Shown here one piece after another: positions 22,701 to 36,566 of a stretch of DNA of 64,000 bases. Every line of letters starts with the position of its first letter. Positions within the stretch are counted from its first letter, which is position 1. The position numbers and the translations under genes are program-made. Under the pieces are notes generated by a model. The model was not told the origin of the DNA. It ran no database searches and saw only the letters and a list, made by a program, of their open reading frames with translations. The DNA is taken from positions 248,001-312,000 of the forward strand of contig JAKJHU010000039.1 of the NCBI GenBank assembly GCA_022316685.1, given 5' to 3'. The stretch comes from Progne subis subis. Lineage: Eukaryota > Chordata > Aves > Passeriformes > Hirundinidae.

Positions 22701-25700
22701 CATCATGTGTTCCAGCTGAGGCAGTGGCCACGCAGGGCTCACCCATGCTTTGGGAGCAGTCCGGACCTGCAGCCCACTGCCAACAGCACCACTTCGGCAG
22801 AGGAAACCGCCTCCTGCTCCAGAGCCCTCCACAGCCTCTCCACACGCTTGTCCCGGCCACCATACCTTGTCTGCTCCCAGCACCGAGAGCGAGTGTTTTG
22901 ACACCCAGCCGGGGCAGGAATAGGTAGGCTGCTGGGGAGCACGGGCACGGCAGGGGCATTTTTAGGGTGTTCATGGGGGTGAAGATGGCAAGCCAGGAGG
23001 CAGCTACACAGCCTCTTCTCCTCTGTGAAACATTAGAGGCACAGCAAGCAGAGGGCAAGGCTGGAGCAGCTCCTGGGCACAGTGGGCACCAGCAGCCATA
23101 GCACAGCAGGTAAAGCTCCCGGCTCCACCAGTCCCTGCAGTCACGGCACGGGGCCTGTCCGCCCTCCCTTCTCAGTCTCCTTGCTCACCAGACAAGCGCA
23201 GCCAGCAGTAACACGAGAGGTTTCCCAATACTGCTGCCTTCCAACCCCAGCGCGGGTGCGGGGCAGAAGTGCTGTTCACAGCAGGTTATCCTCCCTCCCC
23301 CACATTCTTCCCAGGAGCAAGCAGCTCCTGCTTCAGCAGGGATCAGGGGATACAGCCGCTGGGACAGAAAAAGGCACCCCTGTCCCCTCTCTAGCTGGAA
23401 GAAGCTAACAGTGGATACAGGGAAGGGGCAGGCAGGACCCAAGTCCTGCCTCATGCCTGGGACACCCTGCCTCCAGTGAACACAGGTCGACGGCCAGGGG
23501 ACAGGGAATGTCATGGCAGCAGAGCTGGACAGCTGCACAAACACCAGAGCCTGCTCACACCAACCTCTGAGGCGTGGGCTGGAGCCCAAAGCTGGCTGTA
23601 TGCCAGCCACCCTTCCACGCACAAGCAACCTTCATTCCTGGGAAAGTGCAGCCACTATGCTTGCCCCAGGCTCCCCCTGAGAACTGCCCATGTGCTGGCA
23701 CTCCACTCCTCCAAGATCCACTATTTTTGCAGGAAATCCCCTTTTCTTTGTAGGCCCCGTAGCTCAGCCTGAATGGCCTTCGCTCTCTACGGCTCAGTAA
23801 TAATCAGGTGAGCAGTTAATGTTTAGGGAGAGCTGGCAGTGGAAATTTTGCCATCACATTACCATGCTTCCTCCAGCCCTGCAGGCACAGAGGGGAGCAA
23901 CTCCGTTTTCCCACAACATCACATCTGGCAGCAAAGCCCAAGGTAGGGTGGGTGTCTTAGCCTGTTGTCTCTTCTAGAGCTAATGTGTACCTGCAGAGGG
24001 ATGCTGAGGCACAACGACACTGACTGTGGGTACCAGACCAGAGGCCTGCAGAGGCACAGGCACAGCCCCAGGCTTGCTGCCTCCTCTACTGCCTCCCCCA
24101 CCAGGCATTACAAGTGAAGAGGAAGCCTGGCTATTCCCAGATCTGCAGGGCAGCCAGCAGAGGAGTGATTTCATGGAGCTATGGTTCCTGTTGTCTTACC
24201 TAGCTGTAGGTGACAGAAACTCCAAATTCTTCTCCCAGGTCTCATTTTTGGAACAGTGACAGTTTAGCAGACCTGCTCAGACTGCCTCAGTAGAAGCCCA
24301 ACACAACAGCTTCCCAGGTTTGCAGGAGGTGAGAAAGGGCCCAAAAGCTGTGACAAGAGCTGCACAGCCAGACTGGCAATTCAGAAAAGGCACCGTACTT
24401 TGAAGAGAAGTAACGCGGCGGGGGGCGGGGGGGAAATCACTTCTGCTCTTACAAAGAGGTGGGAGGGGACAGGCTCGTTGCTCATTCAGCAGATCACCTT
24501 TAAAAGTGTGTATTGCAGCACCCATCTGACAAAGCACCTTATGATTCAGGGTCACCTCCCTGTCCTGCTCCCCATGCCTGAAATGCTGCTGCTAGAGGGG
24601 GGCTGTGCCAGCCGGCAGATACCACACAGGCAGTGCAGAGCAGGATAGCTGCAGGAATTTACAGAGGCGGAATGGAATTTGGCCAGAATGGGCTTAAAAC
24701 CCCATGCTCCGGATTACCATGCCGTCCCTCCCTCCGCAGTCTTATGACAAGCAAACCCTAAGTGAGAGTTTCACCTTTGTTATTTCCCTGGAAAGAGCAA
24801 CCTCTGGCAAAACAGCCACCACGTTCTAGAGATGGGATCCAGCAGCACCCACAGAGCTGGATACCAACACATGCTGTAAAAGGAGGAAGCATCCTTGTCT
24901 CCCCTTTACCCCCAGACACCACCAGGCTGCTGAGAAAATACCAGAAAGGATCATCCTGGGAGACCAGGCAGCTGTGCCTCAGTTACAGCACATTCTCAAA
25001 CATCGAGCTCTTCTCTGGCCCGTAAGATTACCACACACACCCTTCTGCCGCTCTGAGTGCAGCTTTTTATTCTGCAGAGGTCACACGGAAAAGCCATCTT
25101 CTCCTTCTCTGGCAGAACCACAGCACTCGGGGAAGAGGAGCCACAAGTCTCCGAAGGGTGTTGAAGCTCCAAGCTTGGCTGAAGCAGAGACTCTTGTCAC
25201 CAGACTGTTTCCCCGTTTCCAGAGGTAACCAGCAAGCTCAGGCTGGGTCTGACACAGGAATGTCTTGCTGCTTACCTCTTCATGTCTAAAACCCAGGAAT
25301 GTATCAGGGGAGCAGCTCCTCTTGGCAGGGACCCCGATCACAAGGCCCTGCTAGACACAGTGTGCTTTTGCAGAGTCAGTCTCCCTGCCCACAGCCAGGC
25401 ACTGGGTTCAGCTGCCCGGCAGAGCCACAGAGGGCCATGCAGGGCACACGGGGGGGGGACCGGTGCCACAGCAGAATGTGCAAGTGTGGCGTAGGAGGCT
25501 TACGCCTACCAGACACCCTGCGGTGCTTGCTTACAAGCTGGGCAGCTGCATTTTGCCACAACTCTCAGGCAAAGTAAAGGGGGCCCACCCAGACAGCAAC
25601 ACAGTCCCCAAGTGCTCCCACTCCTCTTAAGCCCAAGAAGCTGGAAGGACCCCCAAGAAACTCACAGAGGAGGTGTTCATCACACTGCTTCCAGCTTTAC

Positions 25701-27267
25701 CTCCCCAGACTACAAGTGGTTTGATGCTAAGAGGATACTCAGCAGGTGAAGTATCAACACTGACTTGCCTTTCCCTGGGCCTGGTGAAGCTCAAGCCTAA
25801 CTGAGGACAGACACAGAGGCCACAGAGTCCGGAATCAAATCTCCTCCACACGCCTCTCTGGCCAGCACGGCTTGGCACAGGAGGGACCGGGCCTGGGCAC
25901 TGTGCAGGAGGACCCCAACTGCTTCCTGAAACAGGAGCAACAGGGGCTGATCTCCAGCTCCCTCCCTCTCTGATGGGATTAGGTTTCTACTATCTGCATT
26001 TTTGCTGATGTCTGTGCTGCAGCTAATGACCAGCTCTGAATCCATTAAGTTCACTGTGTCCTGGTCTCCGGATGTGCTACTGGCATCAATACCTGTTCAC
26101 CCTGCCATTTCCTGACACTTTCACTGCTGCGGGCTTGCAGCAGTTCCTGGGGTCAGGGCTGAGCAGGGGCAGCAGCCAGGAACTCCAGCTTTTATCCAAG
26201 TCAGCCTGCAGCAAGCCCTCCACCAGGTCCAGCTCTGCCATCAGCACAGCTGGAACACCCGGCAGGCATTGTGCCGATACAACAAAGGGTGGGAATTTCA
26301 TCCTGTGTGGTACTGACACCCCAAGTTTCCAGCTAGCAGTGCCCATGGGTAGAGACTAACCTCACACCCTCCTGCTCCCTTGAAATACTCATGAACATCC
26401 TGCACCAGGTGGTGCTCCCTGGTGGGACAAGGGAGACCAAATCCCAGCACAACAGGCCCAACAGGCCAAACCTACCCCCTCTACATGCTTGTTGAGTCTG
26501 CATCACCTCAGGCAAAATTAATTAGGTTAATTACAGAAAAAAAAAAGGAGACAAAGGAACTCCAGCAACCCCATATTGGCACTCTACCTGGAAAAGCTCA
26601 CAAGAGGTAGGACACCATCCACCTCTGAGGAGGTGCCAGGGGCATGGCTCTGAAGCCAGGCTGTCAGGTGCCTGCCGTGCATTGTTACCAGCAGAACTGG
26701 GTAAGTGTTTTTGGCTGAATAGTTATTGATTGAAAACCACAGTTTCCAGACAGCTCAGAGCTATTTGCTCCTTCACTGCAAGTTTTGGACAAAAACAAAA
26801 TGCTTTGTTTTCCAAGCAAAAAAATCTCATTTTGCATTGTTTTGTTTGTAATTGAGCTGCATTACATTTAAAAGAAAAGATAAAGGGTCTCTCAAATTTG
26901 TCTGTGTTGAGTTTTTCTCCTTCCAGCTTTTAATTTTGGGCACTAAATCAAGCAATTAATTATTTGTCCAGCTCTGGACTCCAGACAAGCTGAGAGCATC
27001 GTGAGCCAAAAGGCTGGAGCAGCAGCTCTGCCCAAGCAGCCGTGCTGAGGAGGGTGTTGATTTTTTTTTGTGGTGCAGGCTCCTTTCAGGCCTTACCTCG
27101 AGCTCCCTCGGTCCTAGGGGGAGGAGAGCAGGGCCCTGTGCAGGGAATGGCAGGTACCCCACCACAAGGGATCCAGCAGCCCAGTGCGCAGCAGTGCAGG
27201 ACACACAAGGTCACTATCCCTGCTTGGAGGACATGCTAGGAGCAGGGCTTCCCATGCCAGCTGCCCA
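22700..27267. other. Intergenic sequence between LARGE2 and PEX16 (left part)
   Basis: I recognise no protein domain, tRNA or named repeat. Short G-rich runs occur at about 24417-24433 and 25449-25459. Open frames are short and share no features with known families. Confidence 0.5.
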
Positions 27268-27545
27268 GCACAGAATCATAGAATATCCTGAGCTGGAAGG
27301 GACACACAAGGACCATCAAGTCCAGCTCCCAGCTCAGCACAGGACAACCTCAGAAGTCACACCATGTGCCTGAGAGCATTGTCCAAATGCTTCTTGAAGT
27401 CTGTTAGGCTGGTGCTGTGACCACTTCCGTGGGGAGCCTGTTCCAGTGCCCAGCCACCCTCTGGGTTTTTCCTAATAACCAACCTAATCCTCTGCTGATA
27501 CAGCTTCATGCCATCAGCTTGTGACACCAGGGCCCCTCACTGGTC
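27268..27545 (-). repeat. CR1 LINE fragment
   Basis: Starts cacagaatcatagaat and follows the CR1 3' region: gctggaagggacacacaagg, caagtccagctccc, tgcctgagagcattgtccaa, gggagcctgttccagtgccc, cctaataaccaacctaa. It is antisense (3' end at left) and 5' truncated. Confidence 0.9.
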
Positions 27546-30500
27546 CTGCTAGTATTGGTCACTGGAGCAACTCTTCCGAATTCCATCTCACAGTGCCAAA
27601 CTCTAGTTCAGCAGCCAGGCACACGCAAGGCACTGACCAGCAAAGAAAGGCAATCCTTCCTCTGTGTGAAAAGCAGCTGTGCTCAGGGATGCAGCCTGGT
27701 ACCTCTTCCACAAGGGACTAGCCCAAACTGGGAGCTGTGCTCAAGCAGCCACTCCTGTATCTTCCCTGTCCAGAGCTATTCCTGGCACCAATGCCCTCAG
27801 TGCCCAAGCGAGGCTGAAAGCAGAGCTCGTCCATGCAGGAATGGAACAACTGCACTATAAATAGCAAAGCAGAATGGCTCAGGGCAGGCTCTAAGCAGCA
27901 ATAGTGCCATCCACTCAGGGTAGCCTGGGCATTTTGTAAGACCAGAAGGGATTCTGAGCTATAGAGAAGCTTGCACGTTGCCAAGAGGCTCTGACAACAC
28001 TGTGAAGGAAAAACTGCTGTCCAGGCTAAGACACAAAACTTACCTGCAAAAATCCATATAGGGCATCTTGCAAACTGGAAATGAGCGACTGATGGGGGCA
28101 AAAAAAGGAGAGGAAGTGGATCCCAGAGGGGAGGCAGTTCCCAAAGCCAGGCAGTGGAAAGGAGAATACTCCCAACATCCAAACCAGTTACTAGCCCTCC
28201 TCCCTTCCTGCTGCTCCTTGTGCTCCCGTCCCTGGGGCTTCTCACACTGCTGAGCTAAACCTTGAACCTGCACACTAAAGGACAAAGGCAGGGAAGAAAC
28301 AGCATAGCTCAACTCAACCAAGCAGCAAATGAGTGGCTGAGGACAAAAGCTCATATCTTCTGCAATCCACAGCAACCTCTGTGCAGGGCCCAGCCTGCAC
28401 CAGGGGAGGCATAAGAGCTCAGACCATCCTGTGATCAGGTCTTCCAGGATGCTTCCAAGAAGAATCTTACCCTTCCCGCCACACTAATCCTCACTGCTCC
28501 CTCTTCCCTGCTGTTGCCCCCAATCTGGATCCACAAATACTCCACCTTGCCCTTCTGACTGACACCGTATGTCCTGTAAAGGGATCTCAGCCTCCCCAGA
28601 TGAGAACACAACTAGCCTCAGGCAACACCCACTGCCACGCACCAGCCTCCCACTCTTTAAGCAGTGCTGCAGCACTTGGGCACACACTGGGAATAAGAGC
28701 ACAGAAGAGACTCCTGGGAAATCAAGAGAGGGTGTATGCACAGGGAAGGCACAGCCCTGAACCAAATCACGCCCCAAATAAACACACAAGCACACACACA
28801 AAGGGAAGCAGTTGCTTCTTCTGACAGAAAGGTTATTTTGTCAGAATAGGAAGACAGCACTAAAAACAAAAAAACAAACAAAACACCAAAGATAAAAACA
28901 CCAAACCCCCGCTTTATTGCTCCTGGAGCACCAAAACCCGATGGGACACAAAAAGCAAGGATAGCCAGTGTTGACTATAAACCCACCTCAAGAATTCTGT
29001 AAGCCCACAGCTTGCTTTGCTTCTTCCCCATGGTTCTCCTGTCACCCCTTGCCCTTCCTCCTCAGGGCAGCAAGCAGGAAGAGAGGTAGAAGTCTCAATT
29101 TTGGCCAAGTTTCCACTCAGGGAACAGAGGCTTGATAACAGGCTGGACAGGATGTGAGCACCCATTGAGGAAAAGGATTAGTAACCCCTTAATCTGCACA
29201 TTTTGGAGTCTAAGCACTTTGCTCTGCTCTTTAATTAAACCACGGAGTGCAAAGATTGCCAGAAGGTAGAGAACAAGGAGGAAGAAAGAGCGGAAAGAAG
29301 AAGCTGTGGCTTAAAGGCTGTTCCTTGCAACTTAAATGCAAGGAGGAGCGTGTTACTAGCAGGGATGTATTTCACCTCAAGTGCTTCATACTGGGGCTGT
29401 TAAGCATCCTGTTGCCTTCCCTGATCCATTCTATGGGAGGGTCAGGGGCAGGATGAAGGGCAAACTATGTGATGGCCTGGGGATGGCAAAGGAGGGAGCA
29501 AGGAGATCTATCAGACCGGACAAAGCTTTACCTGTGGCAGCTTTGTCTGGCTGGTCATGACTTCCCTCCTGAGCCTCCTGCCTCCTGGGAAACAGTATGA
29601 GTGCCAGAGCACGTTTGTCTCCACTTCACACACCTGTCTGCACAAAAGAGCCTTGTTCCAGCACTTATCTGGCTCCAAGATGGGGAGGTGCCCGAGCCTC
29701 ACCACCCTGGCACCCAGGCAGGACGTTCAGCTCTGTGTCGGGTTTCTTTGGATCTGCCTGGCAGGGGAAAGTTTCCTGACACAGGTAAAGAGGGAAACCT
29801 TTTACCACAGCCCAAGACAAACAGAGCAGTTCAAATAATGCCCCGCTTCCCTCGAGCTGTGCTCAGGCACACGTGCCCGTGCAGAGTAGGCAGCAAGCCT
29901 GAGGCTCAGGAAGATACCTGAGCAGTGAGGAAAGGAGCCCCACAGCACAGCACAGCACGGGGAGAAAGGCAGCTGGTGCCAGAGCTGGGAACAGGAGTGC
30001 CAAGGAATGGCCTCCCCTCCCAAAAGGCTCTGCCACCAGCTCTGCCCCACCACACCAAGGCAGGGGGTGCGTGTGTGCAGGGGCAGCCTGTCACTCCGTT
30101 CCTCTCTTCCCTCATTCCTATTCTTTGGAATTCCTCTCCTCTGTTTGCTTTGTTTCAGACCTCAATGAACAGGAAGAAAAGGGAAGGAGCCTTGACAAAT
30201 CCGATCAAGGCGTAGACATGCTGAGGCTCCCTCCTGCTGGCATGCCAAGCCCTACACTAATGAGGGGCAGGGAGAGAGAGGTGGCCACTGAGAACAGTGG
30301 CCCCAAAGAAACACTTGATGTCATGGACAGAGGGAAAAGAAGCTGCTGGGACAGAACAATGCCAGCACAAGCTCCCAGCCTTCAGAAGGAGGTCTTCCCA
30401 TTTACCCTAGCCCAGGGATATTGTTCCAGCTCCTCAGTCCAGGTCCCAGCGACTTACTGTCCACTACACAGGAAATAAGCAATAGACCATTGTGTTGTTC

Positions 30501-33500
30501 GGGGAGAAGGATCCAGACATGCACACTCAGGTGAACAACCACAGAGATGGGATCACACTTTATTCAAAGGATTGCTGTGGAGAATCTGGTCCTTCCCTCC
30601 AGAGAACTGGGCTGTGGGGGCTTACAAGTTCCAGTGTTCTGTCCAGAGCCTCCCACAGGTCCCAAATACCCAGAGAGCCAAAGCCTTCTGCCATGCAATT
30701 ATCCCCTCGTTTACCGATTTAGAAGCACTAAAACAGCAAGGGAGCAACCACATGTAAACCATCTACTTAACATACATGATAACTAACCTTTGAAGGCTGC
30801 CAATGTTGCAGGAGTGGCTAGGAACAGCTGGAGAAGTTGGCACGGCCTGGTGGTGCCCGTGAGGACCCCCCTCTAACCAAGGATTCTCAGCTTGAAGGGC
30901 AGATAAGACATCTCAGCCGTACTTGAGAGTTTTGGAGCTTGCTGTCACCTGAAACCCAAAAGACAGTCACGTGAAGAGCTGCTGCAAAGGAGAGCTCTGA
31001 GGACAGGCCCCTGCACATCCGAGAGACACAGAAAAGAGCACCCAACACCTTGGTCCTGTCCCTGTCCTCCAGCCTGTCACAAAGCGTGGCTCAGTGTCAC
31101 CCAAGGCTACCCAGACAGCCCAGGGGAGAATGACTGCCTGCATGCTGCATATTCCCAGTCCCAGTTCACTGCGCGTTCCCCCCATGCAAGGAGGGCTGTG
31201 CACATGTCCCCAGAATTGCTGGCAAAGCCACAGCCACCATGTTCCATCGCAACACATGTGAGTCCTCGCACCAATCCTTCAGCAGGATCAGGAGCTGGGG
31301 GAGGGATCTGCAAGCTCTCTGGCCCCCTCCCAAACAAGATAGCAGCAGCAAGTGTCTAACTTGTGAGGCAATAAAGGGATTAACTCTCGTGTCCAGTAAC
31401 CTGAGCCCCCGGGACACGCTCTGGGCAGCCCCAAAATGGCAGTCAAGAGAGTCGATACAAATAGGTGCATACAGGGAGAGAGAAGGAGCAAAGGCAGAGG
31501 AGAGAGAAAGCAGGCAAAAAAACCCATCACGCACGCAACTTGCGCTGAAGAGAGCAGAGCAGTCTGCACATGTTACTCCTCCTCAGAGGAAATCCTCTTC
31601 CTCTGCTGGGATCTTGCCAGGGCACCCCCTTCCTCCAACTCCCACAGAGCTGGGCACACACATTCCACAACTGCAGGATGAGATGGATAAACCCTTCTCC
31701 CAGAAGGCTAGAAGGATTCTCAGCTCCTTATCAAGAGAAAGCCCAAAACATATGCTGGGGCAAAGGAACTGGAGAAGAATTGGGAATTTTGTTTTAAAGA
31801 CCCTCTATCCACACATCGCTGCTCTAAGATGCAGCAGGAGCAGGACCTTAAAAGCAGGTAAAACCCACTAAAAGCATGTATCTGGTCTGTCCCACCTGTT
31901 TTAAAAGCCCAGATGGAGAAACAAGTGTGCAGTGTGCTGTATTCCTGCACCCCTGTAGCCACAGCAAACCTCAGGCCAGCCTGGCACAGCACAATACGAC
32001 AGAAGGGAGGTGACATCAATCCCAACAACGGCTGGAAATAAAAAATAGTAACAACAGCTGCTACCTGAACAGTGAAATCCAGCGATTCCAAGAGTGAAGT
32101 ACAGCACTGCACTGTTCAGCAAAACCCTTCTTCAGCAACAAGGCCCAACAAAACTTCTGCTTTGTGAGTCTCCATCAGGTTCTGGCTACAAGGTGGCAGC
32201 CAGTGAGAGAGGACGTGTATGGACCCTACAGCACATGTCAGTAAACAGACATCTGTCTCCTGCATCATCCCCCTCTGCCTGTCCTGATCGGTCAGCTCCC
32301 ACCTCAGACCAAACGGGTCTAAGGGGAAACTCAAGAGATGGATACTTCTGGAGCAGTAGGAACCTGAGTGCCAAACCCTCCTGGCATACACCCCACAGCC
32401 CTCACCCAGATGCTACCAGAGCTTTATATTTCCAGGAAACAGTTCAGCAGGTAAGAGCCATCACCTGGGCTAGGAAGCAGAAGCTGCTGGCAACAACACT
32501 GAGTACTTTCAACAGCAAAGAGCTCAAAAAGCAAAGGCCCCTTCAGCAGCACTGTCCAGGGGGACCCACCACAGCATCACTGGGGACAGCAGAGTTCCCG
32601 TTTGTACGTGGCCAGAGCCTCATCTCCAGGATGGAGCCCACATCATATGGCCACAACCCAGCCACCAGCAGTTATTTACACAGCACCACACACAGCACCT
32701 GCAAGATCTGCAGCGTGGTGGGACCCACCTCCAGGTCTGCTGCCTTCTCCAGGTGGGGTCAGGGAGCTTAGGGTGACTCTGGGGGAAAGGAAGGTCAGAA
32801 ACCACAAGCAGTTACCCCTCACATGTCCAAAAGCAGTTGCAGTGCCCTCTCCCTCAGGGCCCAGCTGTATCCCCTCCCTTGGAGACTTTCCATCAGCTCA
32901 GGCCACCAGAGAATTACGTGTCCAAAAGTTTTTTCCAACTGCATCACATGGTTATTAAAAGACATGGCCTCTCCCTTTCAGCCCTTGGCACAGGCAGATT
33001 TGAGTATTACAGGAGAGACTGCACATTGCTAATGAATCAGGGAAGGGAGTTATCCAAGTAACAATCTGTGGCTCTAAATGGCTTTCTGGAAAAGGCAGGA
33101 GGCAGTCAGTATCTCGCAGCAGGGCTCTGCACACATTGCCAGACATGTTGCTCCTCCTGGGAAGCCAAAAAGAGTCTTTCTCCAGAGATGCCAAGTCTGA
33201 GCTAAGCTGGGAAGGGCAGGGGCACCCTGACAGAAGAGCAACAAAATGCCTCCAAGTCAAAACACACATTAAAAGGCCCCTTAAGCTTGTTTGACCTGGG
33301 TTTCCCTTCCTGTCAGGCTACTGCTTCAAGTAACAGATGTGACAGCAACCCTTCAGGAACTTAGGTACTACACCACCAGCTTCCCCTGCCAGCTGTTGCA
33401 TTTCCAAGATCAGAAGTACAAGCTACCACCACCAGCACTGCCATGCTCAGAACCTGGTGTGCTTCACTGCCCTTGTCTCCTCATTTGGACAGAGATCTGG

Positions 33501-35150
33501 AGCTCTCCTGAAAGGTGTTGGCCTCCAGTGGGATATCATGAGTGAATGAGGCCTTCCATTCTAGGCAGGGTTCATGTAACAGGGACTAAAATACTCCCTG
33601 GACACACTTCCATCTACAGGTTATTTGGAGCAATTTATAATTTATCCCTAGCTGTCCCAAAGTATTGGCTGAGCTCATCCAGAAGCAAAGAAAATACATA
33701 GCCAGACCATGGTGTGAGAGCTGAGAAGGGCAGGAAGGGACGCCCTAAAGAGAGGGCCAGAAAGGCCATCTCATCCTTCATCACAACTGCTCGCTTTCAC
33801 CCACAGCCAACAAGATCTACATCCCTGGCCTCATACTGCCAGGCTACTTCCCTTCTGGCAGGGGAAGGTAAACAGGAAGACAAGGTTGGGGAGAATATCC
33901 ACTTCTCACCCCAACTACCCTGCTCCCAAGACACAGCCAAGCATCAATATATTGAGTGTATCCTCCCACATCCTGCTCCCCAGCTCCAACCCTGGCAGGT
34001 ACTGTAGGAGAACATCCTCACCCCAGCACTCTGAAAGATGTGTTTTGAGGCTTACTTAGGATGAACTGCCTTATAACCGTGACAGGGCTGCACCTGAAGT
34101 CAGGCTTCCCAGAAATGGTGCGGTCTCATGGATCTGAGCAAAGAGCAAGACACTGGCAGCCAAGCAAGCTGGACTTCAGCACTGTACCCACAGATGGGCT
34201 GGCAGAACATTTGTTTTGGGTTTTTTTTGGTTTGCTTCTTTTCTTACCGTTAGTGCTGAGCCTGCACCCCTCATCATTAGAGCATTGGAACTATTTGGCC
34301 TCGGTTACAGCCAGTGGATTTCCAGTAAGCACAAGCCCTCAGCATCCAGACTAACAGTAAGCACTAAGAAAAGGGTTGCTTCTAGATCATTCTGGGCACA
34401 GTCAAGAGAGAAATTAGTCCCTCAACCCAGCCTTACACCTCCTGCCACCACACATACCATGGGCACCATAAGCCAAGGCAATTTAAGTCTTGCTAGTCTC
34501 ATGGGCTTGCTGCTGCTCCGAAGCAGTGCTCCCTTGCAATGTATTTACCATAAAAAGGCAGCATGATGCTGTTCAAACTGTCCTCCAAACCCACTTGCTG
34601 CAAGCAGGAGATTAACAAAAAGGGACATGATGGTGGGAAAGAGTTTGGGGGCAAGGGGTGAAGACTAAGTATTTGCCAAAATGCTTCTTACCCAGGGACA
34701 GAATCTAGCTGTGCTGTTCAGAGCAGCCCAAGGACTTTGTGCATCAAGCTTCACCTCTGGCTGAAGACAAGGTGTCTTTGGCAGACTCCTAGGCAGCCGG
34801 CTCTCACATTGCTGTCTGGCAGAGCTACAGCATCTCCTTGAAGAAGAGCAGCTCTGGCAGTCTGCACTGGATATGCCCCTAGAGTCACCAGCAGCACACA
34901 CTTACCCCAGTAAGCTGTGCTGGAGACCTCTGTCACGGGCTTCGGGTGCTATCTCACCCTCCTTCGCACTTACACTAGCAGCCCAGCCACCGTGAAATTC
35001 AGAGAAACTCGCAGGTAGCACTGCGTGTGAAAGGAAAGTTGGGTCTAATCCATGTGATTCTGACTAAAAAGGTTTGTTTAGCGCCAGACTGCTTGCCAGC
35101 GGTATCTCGTGCCCTTTTTGAACTCAGCCTGCTGGAAAACAAACCCTCGG
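27546..35150. other. Intergenic sequence between LARGE2 and PEX16 (right part)
   Basis: No recognised gene. A splice-acceptor-like tract precedes an open stretch at about 30160-30478, but its translation resembles nothing I know. Untranslated LARGE2 exons or a non-coding RNA cannot be excluded without transcript data. Confidence 0.5.
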
Positions 35151-36406
35151 GGGAAGAGGAGAGATCAGAAAGGATAAAGTGCCTGCCCATGCAACTGTAA
35201 TTCCCGCCGAGGAAGCCGCAGGCACACACTGTGCCCATTGTGCGGAGGTAACCGGACAGGAGGAAGGAGGGGCGGCTCGGCCCGGCTCTGTGCGCACCCG
35301 AGAGGCCACGAAGCGCCTCCTGGCCCGCGGGCACCGCCGATCTTTGCCCCGGGCAGCGTGCGGAGCCAGGCCCGGCTGCGGGCAGGGGCGCTGGCCAGGA
35401 GCCTCAGCTGAGCGGGAGGCAGAGCCGGGGCAGGGCACGGCAAGGAGGGAGGGAGGGAGGTCGGTCGCGGGACCGGGCACAGGTTGGAGCCGCTTCTGCA
35501 ACAGGCTGCAGCCAGGCGGGCCCCGCGTCCTCCTCCCGCCTGCGAACGGGGACACCCGTGCCAGTGCGGCAAACCCTGAGCGCAGCGGGGGCCGTGCGAG
35601 CCCTGCGTGCGCTCCGGGAGCGCTCCCACTGCACGGCCCGACCACCGCCCTTTGCTCCCCGCTCCGGTCCCCCCGGCCCCGGGCGGGGACGGACACCGTC
35701 ACGCACGGACGCGAGAACGAAAGCCCCCGTCCCCGAGGGCCCCCAAGCTTTCCGCGCCCCCAGGGCTGCACCTCCCCAGCGAGTGGGCACGGGCCGTTCA
35801 GCCCCGAGCGGAGCGCGGCTGTCCTGCCTCCTCGGTCACGCCTCACCCTTCCCCGCGCAGAGCCCTGACCAGGTGCAGGGCGAGGCTCCCCACTGCCGGG
35901 CAAGCAGCGACCCAGGTGCCCGTGGGAGCCTCCGGCTGGGACGGGGGGTGCCGCACGCCGCTCCCCGGCGGGTGACGAAAGGGCAAGCGCCGCTCCCGGC
36001 GCCCGCTCTCATTCCCCAGCGCCACCGGGAACTTTTTACCCGTGCCGCAGCCAGCCCCGGCAGCTCCCCCGAGCAGCCCCCGACGGGCGGCCAGTACCCC
36101 GCACACCACCCGCAGCCGCCCCGCGGAGCGCCAGACCCAGCGTGGGCAGACCCCCGCCCGCCGCAGCGCTCCAGGAACGACTCCTTCCCGGGGCCCCCAG
36201 AACTGACGGCACCCCGGCTCCTCACCCGGCGGCAACCGCGGCCCCGCTCGGGACACCGCCAGCCCGCCCTTACCTGCCCGGCCGCCGCCGCTCCTTCAAA
36301 CCCCCGCCCCGCCGCCCATCGCCCGCTCGGCGCTCGGCCCGGCTCGGCTGCTCGGGGCGGGGCGCGCTGGGGGCGGCCCCGGAAGCAGCGCGGCGGCGGC
36401 GGCGCC

Positions 36407-36566
36407 ATGGCGGCGGTGGCGGCAGCCTCGGCCCGTGCCCGCGGAGCCGGCCCGGTGTGGCGGCTGCGCCTGCTGTGCCAGCGCTACCAGGAGTACGTGA
36501 GGCGGCACCCGGCCGCCACGGCCCAGCTGGAGGGCACCGTGCGGGGGCTCTCCTACCTGCTGCCAG
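36407..36566 (+). CDS. PEX16: PEX16 exon 1 (coding part)
   Basis: [16 protein letters not shown], then [19 protein letters not shown]. It ends in phase 1 at gtgcgg. An in-frame ATG next to the conserved RLRLL block is lacking, so this start is the natural choice. Confidence 0.93.

Noticed and set aside
21957..23058. Overlapping open frames of more than 300 codons on both strands
   Set aside because: They are caused by high GC content and the 21/42-base minisatellite. Translations are Pro/Ala/Arg/Gly-rich and similar in quality on both strands.
30071..30478. 135-codon frame preceded by a splice-acceptor-like tract
   Set aside because: No recognised similarity and no partner exon found; it may be a non-coding transcript but cannot be supported from sequence.
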